Shown: positions 17,706-26,831, numbered from the stretch's first letter. The stretch is 64,000 nt of DNA from Frigidibacter mobilis (GCF_001620265.1 NZ_CP012661.1:4167001-4231000); one strand, 5' to 3'. A program made the numbers and translations. The notes: generated from the sequence alone by a model not told the origin.

Positions 17706-18995
17706 ATGACGATCTATCTGGAAAACGCCCGCCTGATCGACCCCGAGGCCGGCACCGAACGACAGGGCAACCTGATCCTCGATGGCGGGGTGATCGCGCT
17801 GGTGGATGCACTCTCGGCCCCCAAGGGCGCGCGGGTCATCGACTGCGGCGGCAAATGCCTCGCCCCCGGCATCGTCGATATCGGCGTGAAGGTGGGCGAG
17901 CCCGGAGAGCGGCATAAGGAGAGCTTCCGCTCTGCCGGCCTCGCCGCGGCCGCGGGCGGCGTCACCACCATGATCGTGCGCCCCGATACCGATCCGGCAC
18001 TCGATACGCCCGAGATGCTGGAATTCGTCACCCGCCGCGCCGCCAGCGCCAGCCCGGTGCGCATCCGCCACATGGCCGCGCTGACCAAGGGCCGGGCCGG
18101 GCGCGAGATGACCGAGATCGGCTTCTTGCTCGACGCGGGCGCCGTCGCCTTCACCGATTGCGACCATGTGGTGACCGATACCAAGGTGCTGTCGCGCGCC
18201 CTGACCTATGCCCGCAGCCTTGGCGCACTGGTGATCGGCCATCCGCAGGACCCGGGCCTGTCGGCCGGCGCCGCCGTCACCACCGGCAAGTTCGCCAGCC
18301 TGCGCGGCCTGCCCGGCGTATCTCCGATGGCCGAGCGCATGTGCCTCGACCGCGACCTGGCGCTGGTGGAGATGACGGGCGTGCGCTGGCATGCCGACCA
18401 GATCACCTGCGCCCGCAGTCTTCCGGCGCTGGAACGCGCCAAGGCCAGCGGGCTGGACGTGACCGCGGGTGTTTCTATCCATCACCTCACGCTTAACGAC
18501 CTCGACGTCGGCGACTACCGCACCTTCTTCAAGGTCAAGCCGCCGCTGCGCGACGAGCAGGACCGGCTGGCGGTGGTCGAGGCGGTGGCCAGCGGGCTGA
18601 TCGACATCATCAGCTCCATGCACACCCCGCAGGATGAGGAAAGCAAGCGCCTGCCCTATGAGGATGCCGCCAGCGGCGCTGTGGCGCTGCAGACGCTGCT
18701 GCCCGCGGCAATGCGCCTTTACCAGTCGGGCCATATCGACCTGCCGCAGCTGTTCCGCGCGCTGGCGCTGAACCCGGCCAAACGCCTCGGCCTGCCACAG
18801 GGCAGGCTGGCCGAGGGCGCGCCCGCCGATCTGGTGCTGTTCGATCCCGACGCACCCTTCGTGCTCGACCGCTTCACCCTGCGGTCGAAATCCAAGAACA
18901 CCCCGTTCGACGGGCAGCGGATGGAGGGCAAGGTGCTGGCAACCTTCGTCGGCGGGCAGCAGGTGTTCGGGCCGGATCAGGAGGACGCAGCATGA
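17706..18995 (+). CDS. pyrX: dihydroorotase-like protein lacking the metal site (PyrC'/PyrX type)
   Basis: A 429-residue amidohydrolase-fold protein, probably a structural partner of PyrB. The segment that in active dihydroorotases reads PGLIDxHVHLREPG is here PGIVDIGVKVGEPG, with Gly60 and Lys62 replacing both metal-binding His. The catalytic Asp in the usual SDHAP segment is Met305 (SSMHTP). The rest aligns along the whole family length (GGVTTM, KVKPPLRDEQD, NPAKRLGL, GRLAEGAPADLVLFDP). Similar inactive homologues next to pyrB stabilise ATCase in pseudomonads. An active pyrC should lie elsewhere. It overlaps plsY by four bases. Confidence 0.88.
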   Translation: MTIYLENARLIDPEAGTERQGNLILDGGVIALVDALSAPKGARVIDCGGKCLAPGIVDIGVKVGEPGERHKESFRSAGLAAAAGGVTTMIVRPDTDPALDTPEMLEFVTRRAASASPVRIRHMAALTKGRAGREMTEIGFLLDAGAVAFTDCDHVVTDTKVLSRALTYARSLGALVIGHPQDPGLSAGAAVTTGKFASLRGLPGVSPMAERMCLDRDLALVEMTGVRWHADQITCARSLPALERAKASGLDVTAGVSIHHLTLNDLDVGDYRTFFKVKPPLRDEQDRLAVVEAVASGLIDIISSMHTPQDEESKRLPYEDAASGAVALQTLLPAAMRLYQSGHIDLPQLFRALALNPAKRLGLPQGRLAEGAPADLVLFDPDAPFVLDRFTLRSKSKNTPFDGQRMEGKVLATFVGGQQVFGPDQEDAA

Positions 18996-19603
18996 TGCCG
19001 GTCATCACTTCGGACACTGTGACGCTGCTGGCCACGGTGGTGCTGGCCTACCTGCTGGGCTCGGTGCCCTTCGGCGTGCTCATCACCCGGATGATGGGCC
19101 TTGGCGACCTGCGCGCCATCGGATCGGGCAACATCGGTGCCACCAATGTGCTGCGCACCGGCAACAAGGGCGCGGCAGCGGCAACGCTGATCCTCGACGG
19201 CGGCAAGGGCGCGGCGGCAGTGCTGCTGGCGCGCGCCCTGGTCGGGCCGGATGCCGCGCAACTGGCGGGGCTGGCGGCCTTCTTGGGCCACCTCTACCCG
19301 GTCTGGCTGGCCTTCAAGGGCGGCAAGGGCGTGGCGACCTTCCTTGGCATTATGCTGGCGCTGGCTTGGCCGGTGGGCGCGCTGTGCTGCGCCACATGGC
19401 TCGTGGTGGCGATCACCAGCCGCTATTCCTCGCTCTCGGCGCTTGTGGCTGCCGCGACCTCGGTGCTGTGGATGCAATTGACCGGCAACCACCGCATGGT
19501 CCTGCTGGGAATGATCCTGACGGCGCTGGTCTACCTGCGGCACTGGGCCAATATCCAGCGCCTCCGGGCGGGGACAGAGCCGAAGATCGGCAAGAAGGGC
19601 TGA
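18992..19603 (+). CDS. plsY: glycerol-3-phosphate acyltransferase PlsY
   Basis: A 203-residue inner-membrane enzyme that uses acyl-phosphate to acylate sn-glycerol 3-phosphate, the first step of phospholipid synthesis. The three conserved loops are visible: LGSVPFGVLITR followed by GSGNIGATNVLRTG, LDGGKGAAAVL, and GHLYPVWLAFKGGKGVATFLG. There are about five membrane helices. The start overlaps the stop of the dihydroorotase-like gene (ATGA), so pyrB-pyrX-plsY is one transcript, a coupling of pyrimidine and lipid genes common in this group. Confidence 0.96.
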   Translation: MMPVITSDTVTLLATVVLAYLLGSVPFGVLITRMMGLGDLRAIGSGNIGATNVLRTGNKGAAAATLILDGGKGAAAVLLARALVGPDAAQLAGLAAFLGHLYPVWLAFKGGKGVATFLGIMLALAWPVGALCCATWLVVAITSRYSSLSALVAAATSVLWMQLTGNHRMVLLGMILTALVYLRHWANIQRLRAGTEPKIGKKG

Positions 19604-19617
19604 GGGTCGCGGCCTGA

Positions 19618-20964
19618 TTACAGCCGGGTCGCCTCGTAGACCTTGCTGATATCGCCCTGCCAGTCGCCGTGGAACGCGTCCAGCAGGCGATCCGCGGGCA
19701 CCTTGCCGCTGGCGACGCTCTCGCGGAACGGGTCCAGCAGGACCTCTTCGCCAAGGCCCCGCGCCGCCAGCCCGGCCGCCGAAATCTCCAGCACCCGGGC
19801 CGCCATCTCTTGCAGGCGCACGCCGCCCGCCTCGCCCTGCAGGCCCGCGATCGAGGCCGCCTTGCGCAACCCCTCGCGCGTCTCGTGGCTCCAGCCCTTG
19901 ACCAGGTCGCTGGCGGCATCCAGCGCGCCCTGGTCATAGGTCAGCCCCACCCATAGCGCGGGCAACGCCACCATCTGATCGCGTGATCCAGCATCGGCGC
20001 CGCGCATCTCGATGTATTTCTTCACCCGCGCCTCGGGGAACACCGTGGTCATGTGATCGGCCCAGTCCGACAGCGTCGGCACCTCGCCGGGCAGCGCCGG
20101 CAGCTTGCCGTTCAGGAAATCGCGGAACGACTGGCCAAGCGCATTGATGTAATGCCCGTCGCGGTAGACGAAATACATCGGCACATCGAGCACGTAGTTG
20201 ACCCACCGCTCATACCCCGCACCCTCCTCGAACATGAAGGGCAGCATCCCGGTGCGCGCGCCGTCCAGATCGCGCCAGATCCGGCTGCGCCAGCTTTTGT
20301 GCCCGTTCAGCTTGCCCTCGAAGAACGGCGAGGAGGCACAGAGCGCCGTCGCCACCGGCTGCAGTGACAGCGCCACGCGCATCTTCTGCACCATGTCGGC
20401 TTCGGAGGCGAAATCGAGGTTCACCTGCACGGTGCAGGTCCGGTACATCATCTGGGTGCCATGCGTGCCGACACGGCCCATGTAGTCGGTCATCAGCCGG
20501 TAACGGCCCTTGGGCATCATCGGCATCTGCTCATGCGTCCAGACCGGCGCGGCACCGATGCCAAGGAAGCCCACGCCCATCGGCCCGGCAATCTCGGCCA
20601 CTTCGCGCATATGGGCATCGAATTCCGCCGCCGTCTGGTGCAGCGTTTCCAGCGGTGCGCCAGACAGTTCATAGGCCCCGCCCGGCTCCAGGCTGACATT
20701 GGCGCCATCGCGGGTCAGCCCGATGATCTTGTCCTGCTCGAAGATCGGGGTCCAGCCAAAGCGGGCCTGCATCCCCTCCAGCATCGCGCGGACCGAGGCC
20801 GCCCCCTCATAGGGCAGCGGCAGCAGATCGCCGGTGGTGAAGCCGAACTTCTCATGCTCGGTGCCGATGCGCCAGTCAGCCTTCGGCTTCTCGCCGCTGG
20901 CGACATAGGCGGCCAGGGCATCGAAATGCTCGATCGGGCCGCCGCCGCTTTGTGGAATGGACAT
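19618..20964 (-). CDS. gshA: glutamate-cysteine ligase (alphaproteobacterial/plant type)
   Basis: A 448-residue ATP-dependent ligase making gamma-glutamylcysteine, the first step to glutathione. It belongs to the GCS2 class, with WRIGTEHEKFGF, NVSLEPGGAYELSGAPLETLHQT, MPMMPKGRYRLMTDYM, the TCTVQVNLDFASEADM segment, FFEGKLNGHKSWRSRIW and GADAGSRDQMVALPALWVGL. The start MSIPQSGGGPIEHF follows the family; the frame stays open 30 codons further upstream without a ribosome site. The two GST genes and glutathione-linked neighbours fit a glutathione-using organism. Confidence 0.95.
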   Translation of the reverse strand: MSIPQSGGGPIEHFDALAAYVASGEKPKADWRIGTEHEKFGFTTGDLLPLPYEGAASVRAMLEGMQARFGWTPIFEQDKIIGLTRDGANVSLEPGGAYELSGAPLETLHQTAAEFDAHMREVAEIAGPMGVGFLGIGAAPVWTHEQMPMMPKGRYRLMTDYMGRVGTHGTQMMYRTCTVQVNLDFASEADMVQKMRVALSLQPVATALCASSPFFEGKLNGHKSWRSRIWRDLDGARTGMLPFMFEEGAGYERWVNYVLDVPMYFVYRDGHYINALGQSFRDFLNGKLPALPGEVPTLSDWADHMTTVFPEARVKKYIEMRGADAGSRDQMVALPALWVGLTYDQGALDAASDLVKGWSHETREGLRKAASIAGLQGEAGGVRLQEMAARVLEISAAGLAARGLGEEVLLDPFRESVASGKVPADRLLDAFHGDWQGDISKVYEATRL

Positions 20965-21020
20965 TGGCCCCTCGTTCGCTCTTTTCGCGGTGCCAGAGGT
21001 GGAGCGGCGCGCGCCCCAAG

Positions 21021-21539
21021 TCAAGGCCGCGCGAGCGGAGTGCTTCGGCGCCACAGCGGCGGCGCGAGGTCCTGCGGCAGCGCCTCTGCCTCCATCGCCG
21101 CCAAAAACCGTCCCATTTCAATGCCCGGCAGCGCGGCGAAGGCGTCATAGAGCGTGCCCGCCCCAGCGGCATCCACCGGAATGATGAGGGCCTGCCCGTC
21201 GCTCTGCTTCAACCGCCAGTGCCGCCGGCCCTGCACCGCGATCAGCCGGATCTCGGACAATTCACGCAGCGACAGGAACCCGCCGGATGCCGGGCCGAGA
21301 TAGGCCACCTGCCCCTCGTCCAGTTCCACTACCCCCGGCGCGCCGACCTGCCGGGCAAAGCGCACCCGGCGGAAGGCCGACAGGCCAAGCCCCGCCGCCA
21401 GCGCCGCGATCAGCAGGCCGACCGGCCCCAGCAGCCAGCCGCCGCGCGTCGCCACCCACAGCCCCGCCAGCGCGACACAAGCCGCGATCAGCGGTTCGCG
21501 CCAGCGATGCAGAGCGGCGGCAAGCTCGGGTCGAATCAT
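21021..21539 (-). CDS. hypothetical protein with two membrane helices
   Basis: 172 residues. Residues about 15-50 form two adjacent hydrophobic helices (LIAACVALAGLWVATRG and PVGLLIAALAAGLGL), followed by a cytoplasmic or periplasmic domain of roughly 110 residues with a repeated beta pattern (VVELDEGQVAYLGP, SEIRLIAVQGRRHWRLKQSDG). No family is recognised. It overlaps the GNAT gene by four bases and is probably translated with it, between rsmE and gshA. Confidence 0.75.
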   Translation of the reverse strand: MIRPELAAALHRWREPLIAACVALAGLWVATRGGWLLGPVGLLIAALAAGLGLSAFRRVRFARQVGAPGVVELDEGQVAYLGPASGGFLSLRELSEIRLIAVQGRRHWRLKQSDGQALIIPVDAAGAGTLYDAFAALPGIEMGRFLAAMEAEALPQDLAPPLWRRSTPLARP

Positions 21540-22393
21540 GGCGCGGGCACCGTGGCGGGACTTTCGAAGAACACCAGCTGGTAGCCGCCGATGCGCTGAA
21601 AGCCGATCCCCTCATAGGCGCGCATCGCCGGCGGGCCGGAGGCGAACAGGATCGCCTCGCGCGCCCCCGTCGCCCGCGCCTCGGCGAGATGCAGCGCCAC
21701 CGCATCACGGGCATGGCCGCGGCCGCGCCGGGCCGGCGGCGTGAACACCCCGCCCACCTGCACGATATCGGGAAGCACCGCGTTGAAGCTGGTCATCGCC
21801 ACCGGCGTTCCCGCCTGCTCCAGCACCCGCAGCCGGTCCTGCGCGGTCAGGGCGGAAACCTGGGCCGCCGCATCCGCCTCGGTCCGTGGCCCCTGAACGG
21901 CCCCCAGCGTCTCCACCAGATAATCGGCGCGCCAGCCGGTCAGCAGCCCGGCATCTTCGGGCACGGCCGCCCGCAGCTGCAGATCGCCCGCCGCCGGCAG
22001 CCGCAGTGCGGCCAGCGCCAGCCGGTAAAGCGGTTCTGTCCGGTCAAGGCTGCAGGGCGCGCCCGACAGCCCAAGCGCCTCGCGCAGCCGCGCGACCTGC
22101 CCCGCCTCGCCGTTCATGCCCGAAATGCGCGCGCCGGCCAGCACCTGCCGCACCGCGGCCAACCCCTCAAGGCGGGGCACCTGCATCAGCAGCATCCCCT
22201 GCGTGGTCAGCGCTGCCACGCCCGCCACCTCGCCCGCATCCTCCAGCAACCAGAACCGCGCCGCATGGGCGTGCGCGCCGCCCTCGGGGCCATGCGCGGC
22301 AAGGTTCTGGCGCAGGAACATCGAGGTTTCGGGATGCCGCGCCAGAAACGCCTCCAGCGCCGGGGCATCGGCGGCCCTTGCAGCGCGGATCAT
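21536..22393 (-). CDS. GNAT family N-acetyltransferase
   Basis: 285 residues. An N-terminal non-canonical part precedes a C-terminal GNAT domain with VGGVFTPPARRGRGHARDAVALHLAEA (motif A, acetyl-CoA pyrophosphate loop) and the terminal IGFQRIGGYQLVFFE strand. The substrate is not predictable. The ATG (MIRAARAADAPALEAF) overlaps the rsmE stop by four bases, so rsmE, this gene and the following membrane protein form one unit. Confidence 0.85.
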   Translation of the reverse strand: MIRAARAADAPALEAFLARHPETSMFLRQNLAAHGPEGGAHAHAARFWLLEDAGEVAGVAALTTQGMLLMQVPRLEGLAAVRQVLAGARISGMNGEAGQVARLREALGLSGAPCSLDRTEPLYRLALAALRLPAAGDLQLRAAVPEDAGLLTGWRADYLVETLGAVQGPRTEADAAAQVSALTAQDRLRVLEQAGTPVAMTSFNAVLPDIVQVGGVFTPPARRGRGHARDAVALHLAEARATGAREAILFASGPPAMRAYEGIGFQRIGGYQLVFFESPATVPAP

Positions 22394-23114
22394 CGCCAAT
22401 CCCCCAACGTCGCCTGCCACAACGTGATAGCCGCCACCGCCGCGGTATCAGCGCGCAGGATCCGCGGGCCAAGCGAGACCGGCCGCACGAAAGGCAGCGC
22501 CCGCAGCCGTGCCCGCTCACCATCCGAAAACCCGCCCTCGGGGCCGATCAGCACCGCCCAGGGACCGGGCTCCTCCCCCGCCAGCGTCTCTGCTGCGCCC
22601 ACCAGCGACTCATCGGCCCAGAGGATGCGCCGCCCTGCATCCCAGCCCGCCAGCACACGGCCAGCGGCGCCAGCTCGGCCACCTCGGGCACGAAGGTGCC
22701 GCCGCATTGCTCTGCCGCCTCCAGCGCATGGGCCTGCAGGCGGTCCTGGCGGATGCGGTCGGCATTGGTGAACTCGGTCTGCACCGGCAGGATCCGCGCC
22801 GCGCCAAGCTCTGCCGCCTTCTCGACAATGAAATCGGTGCGCGTCTTCTTGATCGGCGCGAACAGCAGCCACAGGTCGGGCGGCATCCGCTGGGGGGCCG
22901 TCTGCGCCTCGCATTGCAGCGTGCCGCCGCGCTTGCCGGCTTCGGCCACCCGCGCCAGCCACTCGCCATCGCGCCCGTTGAACAACAGCAGATGCGCGCC
23001 AACGGCCAGCCGCATCACCCCGAACAGGTAATGCGCCTGTGCCTCGGCCAGGGGAAGCGATTGCCCCTGACCAAGCGGGTGGTCTACACAAAGCCTGATC
23101 TTCGCTGCTGCCAT
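22390..23114 (-). pseudogene. rsmE: 16S rRNA (uracil-1498-N3)-methyltransferase, single frameshift
   Basis: RsmE methylates U1498 in the decoding centre of 16S rRNA. The N-terminal two-thirds (MAAAKIRLCVDHPLGQGQSL, FNGRDGEW, FAPIKKTRTDFIVEKAAELGAARILPVQTEFTN) and the C-terminal third (VLIGPEGGFSDGERARL, SLGPRILRADTAAVAAI, the SPOUT knot) lie in different frames. Adding one base at 22659-22662, where the run GGG is reduced to GG on the plus strand, restores APLARVLAGWD and a 241-residue protein of normal length. All catalytic motifs are intact, so a consensus error is plausible. The ATG lies 12 bases from the divergent ubiA ATG. Confidence 0.88.
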
Positions 23115-23126
23115 GAGGCCGAACCT

Positions 23127-24107
23127 ATGACCGCGCCCACCGGAATGCCAGAGCCTGAAACAGCCAAACCCGCAGGCCAGGTCGCCGACGCGGTACGCGG
23201 CAACTGGGTGGACCATACCGCGCCCGCCTGGTCGCGGCCCTGGCTGCGGCTGGCACGCGCAGACCGGCCGGTGGGCACATGGCTGCTGCTGATCCCCTGC
23301 TGGTGGGGCCTTGCCCTTGCCGCCGCCGCCGATGCGCCGCGCTGGTCCGACCTGTGGATCGCGCTGGCCTGCACGATGGGCGCCTTCCTGATGCGCGGCG
23401 CCGGCTGCACCTGGAACGACATCACCGACCGGCATATCGACGGCGCGGTCGCGCGCACCCGGTCCCGCCCGATCCCGTCGGGGCAGGTCACCGCCAAGGG
23501 CGCCGCCGTCTGGATGGCGGCGCAGGCGCTGATCGCCGCCGCGATCCTGTTCACCTTCAACGGCTTTGCCATCGCCCTTGGCATCGCCGCCCTGGTCCCG
23601 GTAGCGATCTATCCCTTTGCCAAACGCTTCACCTGGTGGCCGCAGGTCTTCCTGGGCCTCGCCTTCAACTGGGGCGCGCTCCTCGGCTGGGCCGCCCATA
23701 CCGGCAGCCTGTCCTGGCCGCCGGTGCTGCTGTATGTCGCAGGCATCGCCTGGACGCTGTTCTACGACACCATCTATGCCCATCAGGACAAGGAGGATGA
23801 TGCGCTGATCGGCGTGAAATCCACCGCGCGGCTGTTCGGCACCAACACCCCCCGCTGGCTGGCGCTGTTCCTGCTGGCGACCGTGGTGCTGATGGCGCTG
23901 GCGGTGCTGATCGCCCTTCTGCCCCAGGCCGCGCCCCTGACCCTGGTGCTGGGGCTGGCCGCGCCCTGGGCGATGGGCTGGCACCTGCTGTGGCAGATGC
24001 GCAAGCTGGATATCGACGACCCAGACACCTGCCTGCATCTCTTCCGCTCCAACCGCGATGCCGGACTTGTCACTACGCTGTTTCTTGCCGCTGCCGCCCT
24101 CGTCTGA
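23127..24107 (+). CDS. ubiA: 4-hydroxybenzoate octaprenyltransferase
   Basis: A 326-residue membrane prenyltransferase that attaches the polyprenyl chain to 4-hydroxybenzoate in ubiquinone synthesis. It has the two Asp-rich Mg2+/diphosphate motifs, NDITDRHID (with ARTRSRPIPSGQV after it) and DTIYAHQDKEDDALIGVKSTA, and about eight to nine helices. The first possible ATG is used; a second Met at 23145 is an alternative. The start is only 12 bases from the divergent rsmE start, so each promoter must lie within the other gene. Confidence 0.95.
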   Translation: MTAPTGMPEPETAKPAGQVADAVRGNWVDHTAPAWSRPWLRLARADRPVGTWLLLIPCWWGLALAAAADAPRWSDLWIALACTMGAFLMRGAGCTWNDITDRHIDGAVARTRSRPIPSGQVTAKGAAVWMAAQALIAAAILFTFNGFAIALGIAALVPVAIYPFAKRFTWWPQVFLGLAFNWGALLGWAAHTGSLSWPPVLLYVAGIAWTLFYDTIYAHQDKEDDALIGVKSTARLFGTNTPRWLALFLLATVVLMALAVLIALLPQAAPLTLVLGLAAPWAMGWHLLWQMRKLDIDDPDTCLHLFRSNRDAGLVTTLFLAAAALV

Positions 24108-24168
24108 TTGACTCCCCCCGGCCTGCCCTTATGCAAGGCCCATCCTGGAACAGACAAAGGCCGCCCGA

Positions 24169-26136
24169 ATGCGTCTTGCCCCGAAAGTCCTCGGCATCCA
24201 AACCATCGGTCTCATCGCCTTCGGGCTGGCTGCAGCGTTGTCCTTTCTTGCCGCGACCTGGGCGGCCTCGGCCATCGAGGATGTCTCGGCCACAACCGTT
24301 CGCCGGGCGCTGACCGAAGAGGGGCATTCCTGGGCCGGGGTTCATGCCAACGGGCTCAGCATCACGCTGACCGGCGAGGCACCGACCGAGGCGACGCGCT
24401 TTCGCGCGCTTGGCACTGCGGGATCTGTCGTCGATGCCGGCCGGGTGATTGACGCGATGACAGTTCCCGACCCGGCCGCAATCAAGGCCCCGGACTTCTC
24501 CGTCGAGGTGCTGCGCAACGATGACGGCATCTCGCTGATCGGCCTCGTTCCTGCCTCGGAGGGGCGCGACGACATCGTGAAGCACATCACCGCGCTCGCC
24601 CGCGGCGGCACCGTCACCGACATGCTGGAAACCGCCCGCCATCCCGCGCCCGAAGGCTGGGACGAGGCGCTGGACTTCGGCCTTGATGCGCTGGCCGACC
24701 TGCCCCGCTCCAAGATCTCCATCGGCGCGGCCCGGGTGGCGATCACCGCCATCACCGACAGCGCCGAGCAGAAGGCCCGGATCGAGGCCGCCCTGCGCCG
24801 CGATGTCCCCGCCGGCACCATCCTGACGCTGGACATCTCGGCCCCGCGCCCAGTCATCACCCCCTTCACGCTGCGCTTCCTGATCGACGAGGATGGCCCG
24901 CGCTTTGATGTCTGCTCTGCCGATACCGAAAAGGCCCGTGCCCGCATCCTTGCCGCAGCCCGCGCCGCCGGGGCGGTCAGCGTTGATTGTACCATCGGCA
25001 TGGGGGTGCCGTCTCCCGCCTGGGCCGAGGCTTCCGAAGCTGCCATCGCCGCGATGGCCGAACTGGGCGCCGGATCTGTCACCCTGTCCGATGCCGATGT
25101 GTCGCTGATCGCAGCCGACAGCGTGGCCCAGGCCGATTTCGACCATGTGGTGGGCGAACTGGAAACCGCTCTGCCCGAGGTCTTCTCGCTGACCGCGGTG
25201 CTGACGCCCAAGCCGCAGGCCACCGCCAACCAGGGCCCGCCCGAATTCACCGCCACCCTTTCGGACGAGGGCCGCGTTCAGGTCCGCGGTCGTCTGCCCG
25301 ACGCGCTGACCCGCAGCGCCGTGGAAAACTTCGCACGGGCCCGCTTCGGCATCGGCAGGGTCTACATGGCAACCCGCATCGACCCGGCCCTGCCCGAAGG
25401 CTGGCCCGTGCGCGCGCTGGCCGCGCTCGAGGCGCTGGATTCGCTGGCCGAGGGCAATGTACTGGTACGCCCCGATCTGGTGCGCGTGCAGGGCACGACC
25501 GGCAGTACCGAAACCGCCGCCCGCATCGCGCGCCTTCTGTCCGAGAAGCTGGGCGAGGGCCAGGAATTCGACATCCGCGTGCGCTATGAACCCAAGCTGG
25601 ACCCGGTTCTGGCGCTGCCCACCGCCGAGGAATGCGTCGCAACGATTGCCGCCGTGCTGGACGAACACCAGATCGCCTTCGAACCCGGCTCGGCCACGCT
25701 CTCGCCCTCCGCCCGCCCGCTGCTGGACCAGATCGCCGTGACGCTGAAGGACTGCGCCGACTACCCGATCGAGGTTGCCGGCCATACCGACAGCCAGGGC
25801 GGCGAGGAGATGAACCTCGCCCTGTCCGAAGATCGCGCCGAGGCGGTCATCGCCGCGCTGATGGAGCGGCGGATCCTGACCGGAAACCTGCACGCCACTG
25901 GCTATGGCGAAAGCCGCCCGATCGCCCGCAACGATACCGAAGAGGGCCGCGAGGCAAACCGGCGGATCGAGTTCACCCTGCTGAAGGACGCGGCAGATCC
26001 CGGAATGCCCGCAGATGCGCCGCTGGCAGAGGGCGCCGAGATGCCCGACGCCGCAGAGCGTGCAGCGCCCCCCGAGGCCGGCCGGCCGGAACCCCGCCCG
26101 GAGGATGCGGTGGCCGAGTATCCGACAGCGGGATGA
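24169..26136 (+). CDS. OmpA-family protein with BON-like repeats
   Basis: 655 residues to the first stop. An N-terminal signal or anchor (TIGLIAFGLAAALSFLAATWA) is followed by several BON-like segments (VRRALTEEGHSWAGVHANGLSITLTGEAPTE-type repeats near residues 40, 110 and 360) and a C-terminal OmpA domain at about 500-600 (FEPGSATLSPSARPLLDQI, VAGHTDSQGGEEMNLALSEDRAEAVIAAL, GYGESRPIARNDTEEGREANRRIEF), which binds peptidoglycan. It probably links the envelope to the cell wall. The Ala/Pro/Glu-rich tail stops at TGA 26134-26136, but coding-like sequence in the same frame continues to 26442. Confidence 0.88.
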   Translation: MRLAPKVLGIQTIGLIAFGLAAALSFLAATWAASAIEDVSATTVRRALTEEGHSWAGVHANGLSITLTGEAPTEATRFRALGTAGSVVDAGRVIDAMTVPDPAAIKAPDFSVEVLRNDDGISLIGLVPASEGRDDIVKHITALARGGTVTDMLETARHPAPEGWDEALDFGLDALADLPRSKISIGAARVAITAITDSAEQKARIEAALRRDVPAGTILTLDISAPRPVITPFTLRFLIDEDGPRFDVCSADTEKARARILAAARAAGAVSVDCTIGMGVPSPAWAEASEAAIAAMAELGAGSVTLSDADVSLIAADSVAQADFDHVVGELETALPEVFSLTAVLTPKPQATANQGPPEFTATLSDEGRVQVRGRLPDALTRSAVENFARARFGIGRVYMATRIDPALPEGWPVRALAALEALDSLAEGNVLVRPDLVRVQGTTGSTETAARIARLLSEKLGEGQEFDIRVRYEPKLDPVLALPTAEECVATIAAVLDEHQIAFEPGSATLSPSARPLLDQIAVTLKDCADYPIEVAGHTDSQGGEEMNLALSEDRAEAVIAALMERRILTGNLHATGYGESRPIARNDTEEGREANRRIEFTLLKDAADPGMPADAPLAEGAEMPDAAERAAPPEAGRPEPRPEDAVAEYPTAG

Positions 26137-26442
26137 AGGAAGTGGCGACGAGGGAAGTGGCGACGAGGGCCCGCGGCGGCAAACGCAGGCGCCGACCCTG
26201 TCACCGAAGCCGAAGACCCGGCGGAAGAGACCACGGCCGACACTGCGCCAGAGCCCGCAGCTACAGCGCAGGGCGGAGGCGATACCCCGGATGCGCCGGC
26301 CGTCGGCTCCGCCGAGGCTCTCCTCAAGCTGGCTCCGGTCGAGGTGCAGGCGCCCGGCGCGGGAACCGTGAAACCGCTTGCACGCCCGGCGGCCATCGAA
26401 GCGCGCGCGGCCGAAGCAGCCGCGGACGAGACGGCAGACTAG
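26137..26442 (+). other. coding-like extension of the OmpA-family gene after an in-frame TGA
   Basis: Past the TGA the same frame gives a basic RKWRRGKWRRG stretch and then an acidic Ala/Pro/Glu-rich tail (TEAEDPAEETTADTAPEP and so on) ending at TAG 26440-26442, matching the style of the upstream tail. In the next frame the odd stretch reads DEGSGDEGSGDEG, encoded by an exact 15-base tandem duplication (26138-26167). A one-base gain before it and a one-base loss after it (GGCCCG) would merge everything into one protein of about 757 residues. Confidence 0.6.
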
Positions 26443-26504
26443 GCGGGACCCAACCCGCCGGACAAGCACAACACAAACACGCGCACAGGCGACGGGGACA
26501 TGAC

Positions 26505-26831
26505 ATGAACAGAACCGAATTCATCATCGCCACGGCGATCATCCTTTTTGTCGCTTTCGGCCTTGGCTGGTTCGCCTCCTGGCTGTTGCATCGTCTGACC
26601 CGCGTCACCCAGGCCGAAATGGGCGAGCTGGACCAGATGGCCCAGGCCCTGCACGAGGCTGAGGAAACCCGGGACCAGGCGCTCGCCTATCTGGAGCAGC
26701 GCGAACAGGAGCTGACAAGTCAACTGAGCCAGACCGAGGCAGAGCTGCGTGCCGCGATGGATGGCCTGCGCGATGCCCGCCAGGAGGCCGAGGAGCTGCG
26801 CGCCTATATCGAGCGCAAGAACCAGGGCTGA
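26505..26831 (+). CDS. small membrane-anchored coiled-coil protein
   Basis: 108 residues. An N-terminal membrane helix (FIIATAIILFVAFGLGWFASWLL) is followed by a long heptad-like helix rich in Glu, Gln, Ala and Leu (MGELDQMAQALHEAEETRDQAL...SQTEAELRAAMDGL). No family name is assigned. It follows the OmpA-like gene by about 60 bases and may be cotranscribed with it as part of an envelope complex. Its stop lies six bases before the IS481 target site. Confidence 0.8.
   Translation: MNRTEFIIATAIILFVAFGLGWFASWLLHRLTRVTQAEMGELDQMAQALHEAEETRDQALAYLEQREQELTSQLSQTEAELRAAMDGLRDARQEAEELRAYIERKNQG

Noticed and set aside
26134..26136. Selenocysteine at the TGA of the OmpA-like gene
   Set aside because: No SECIS-like hairpin is seen and the context is a low-complexity tail, not a redox site. 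Compensating indels fit better.
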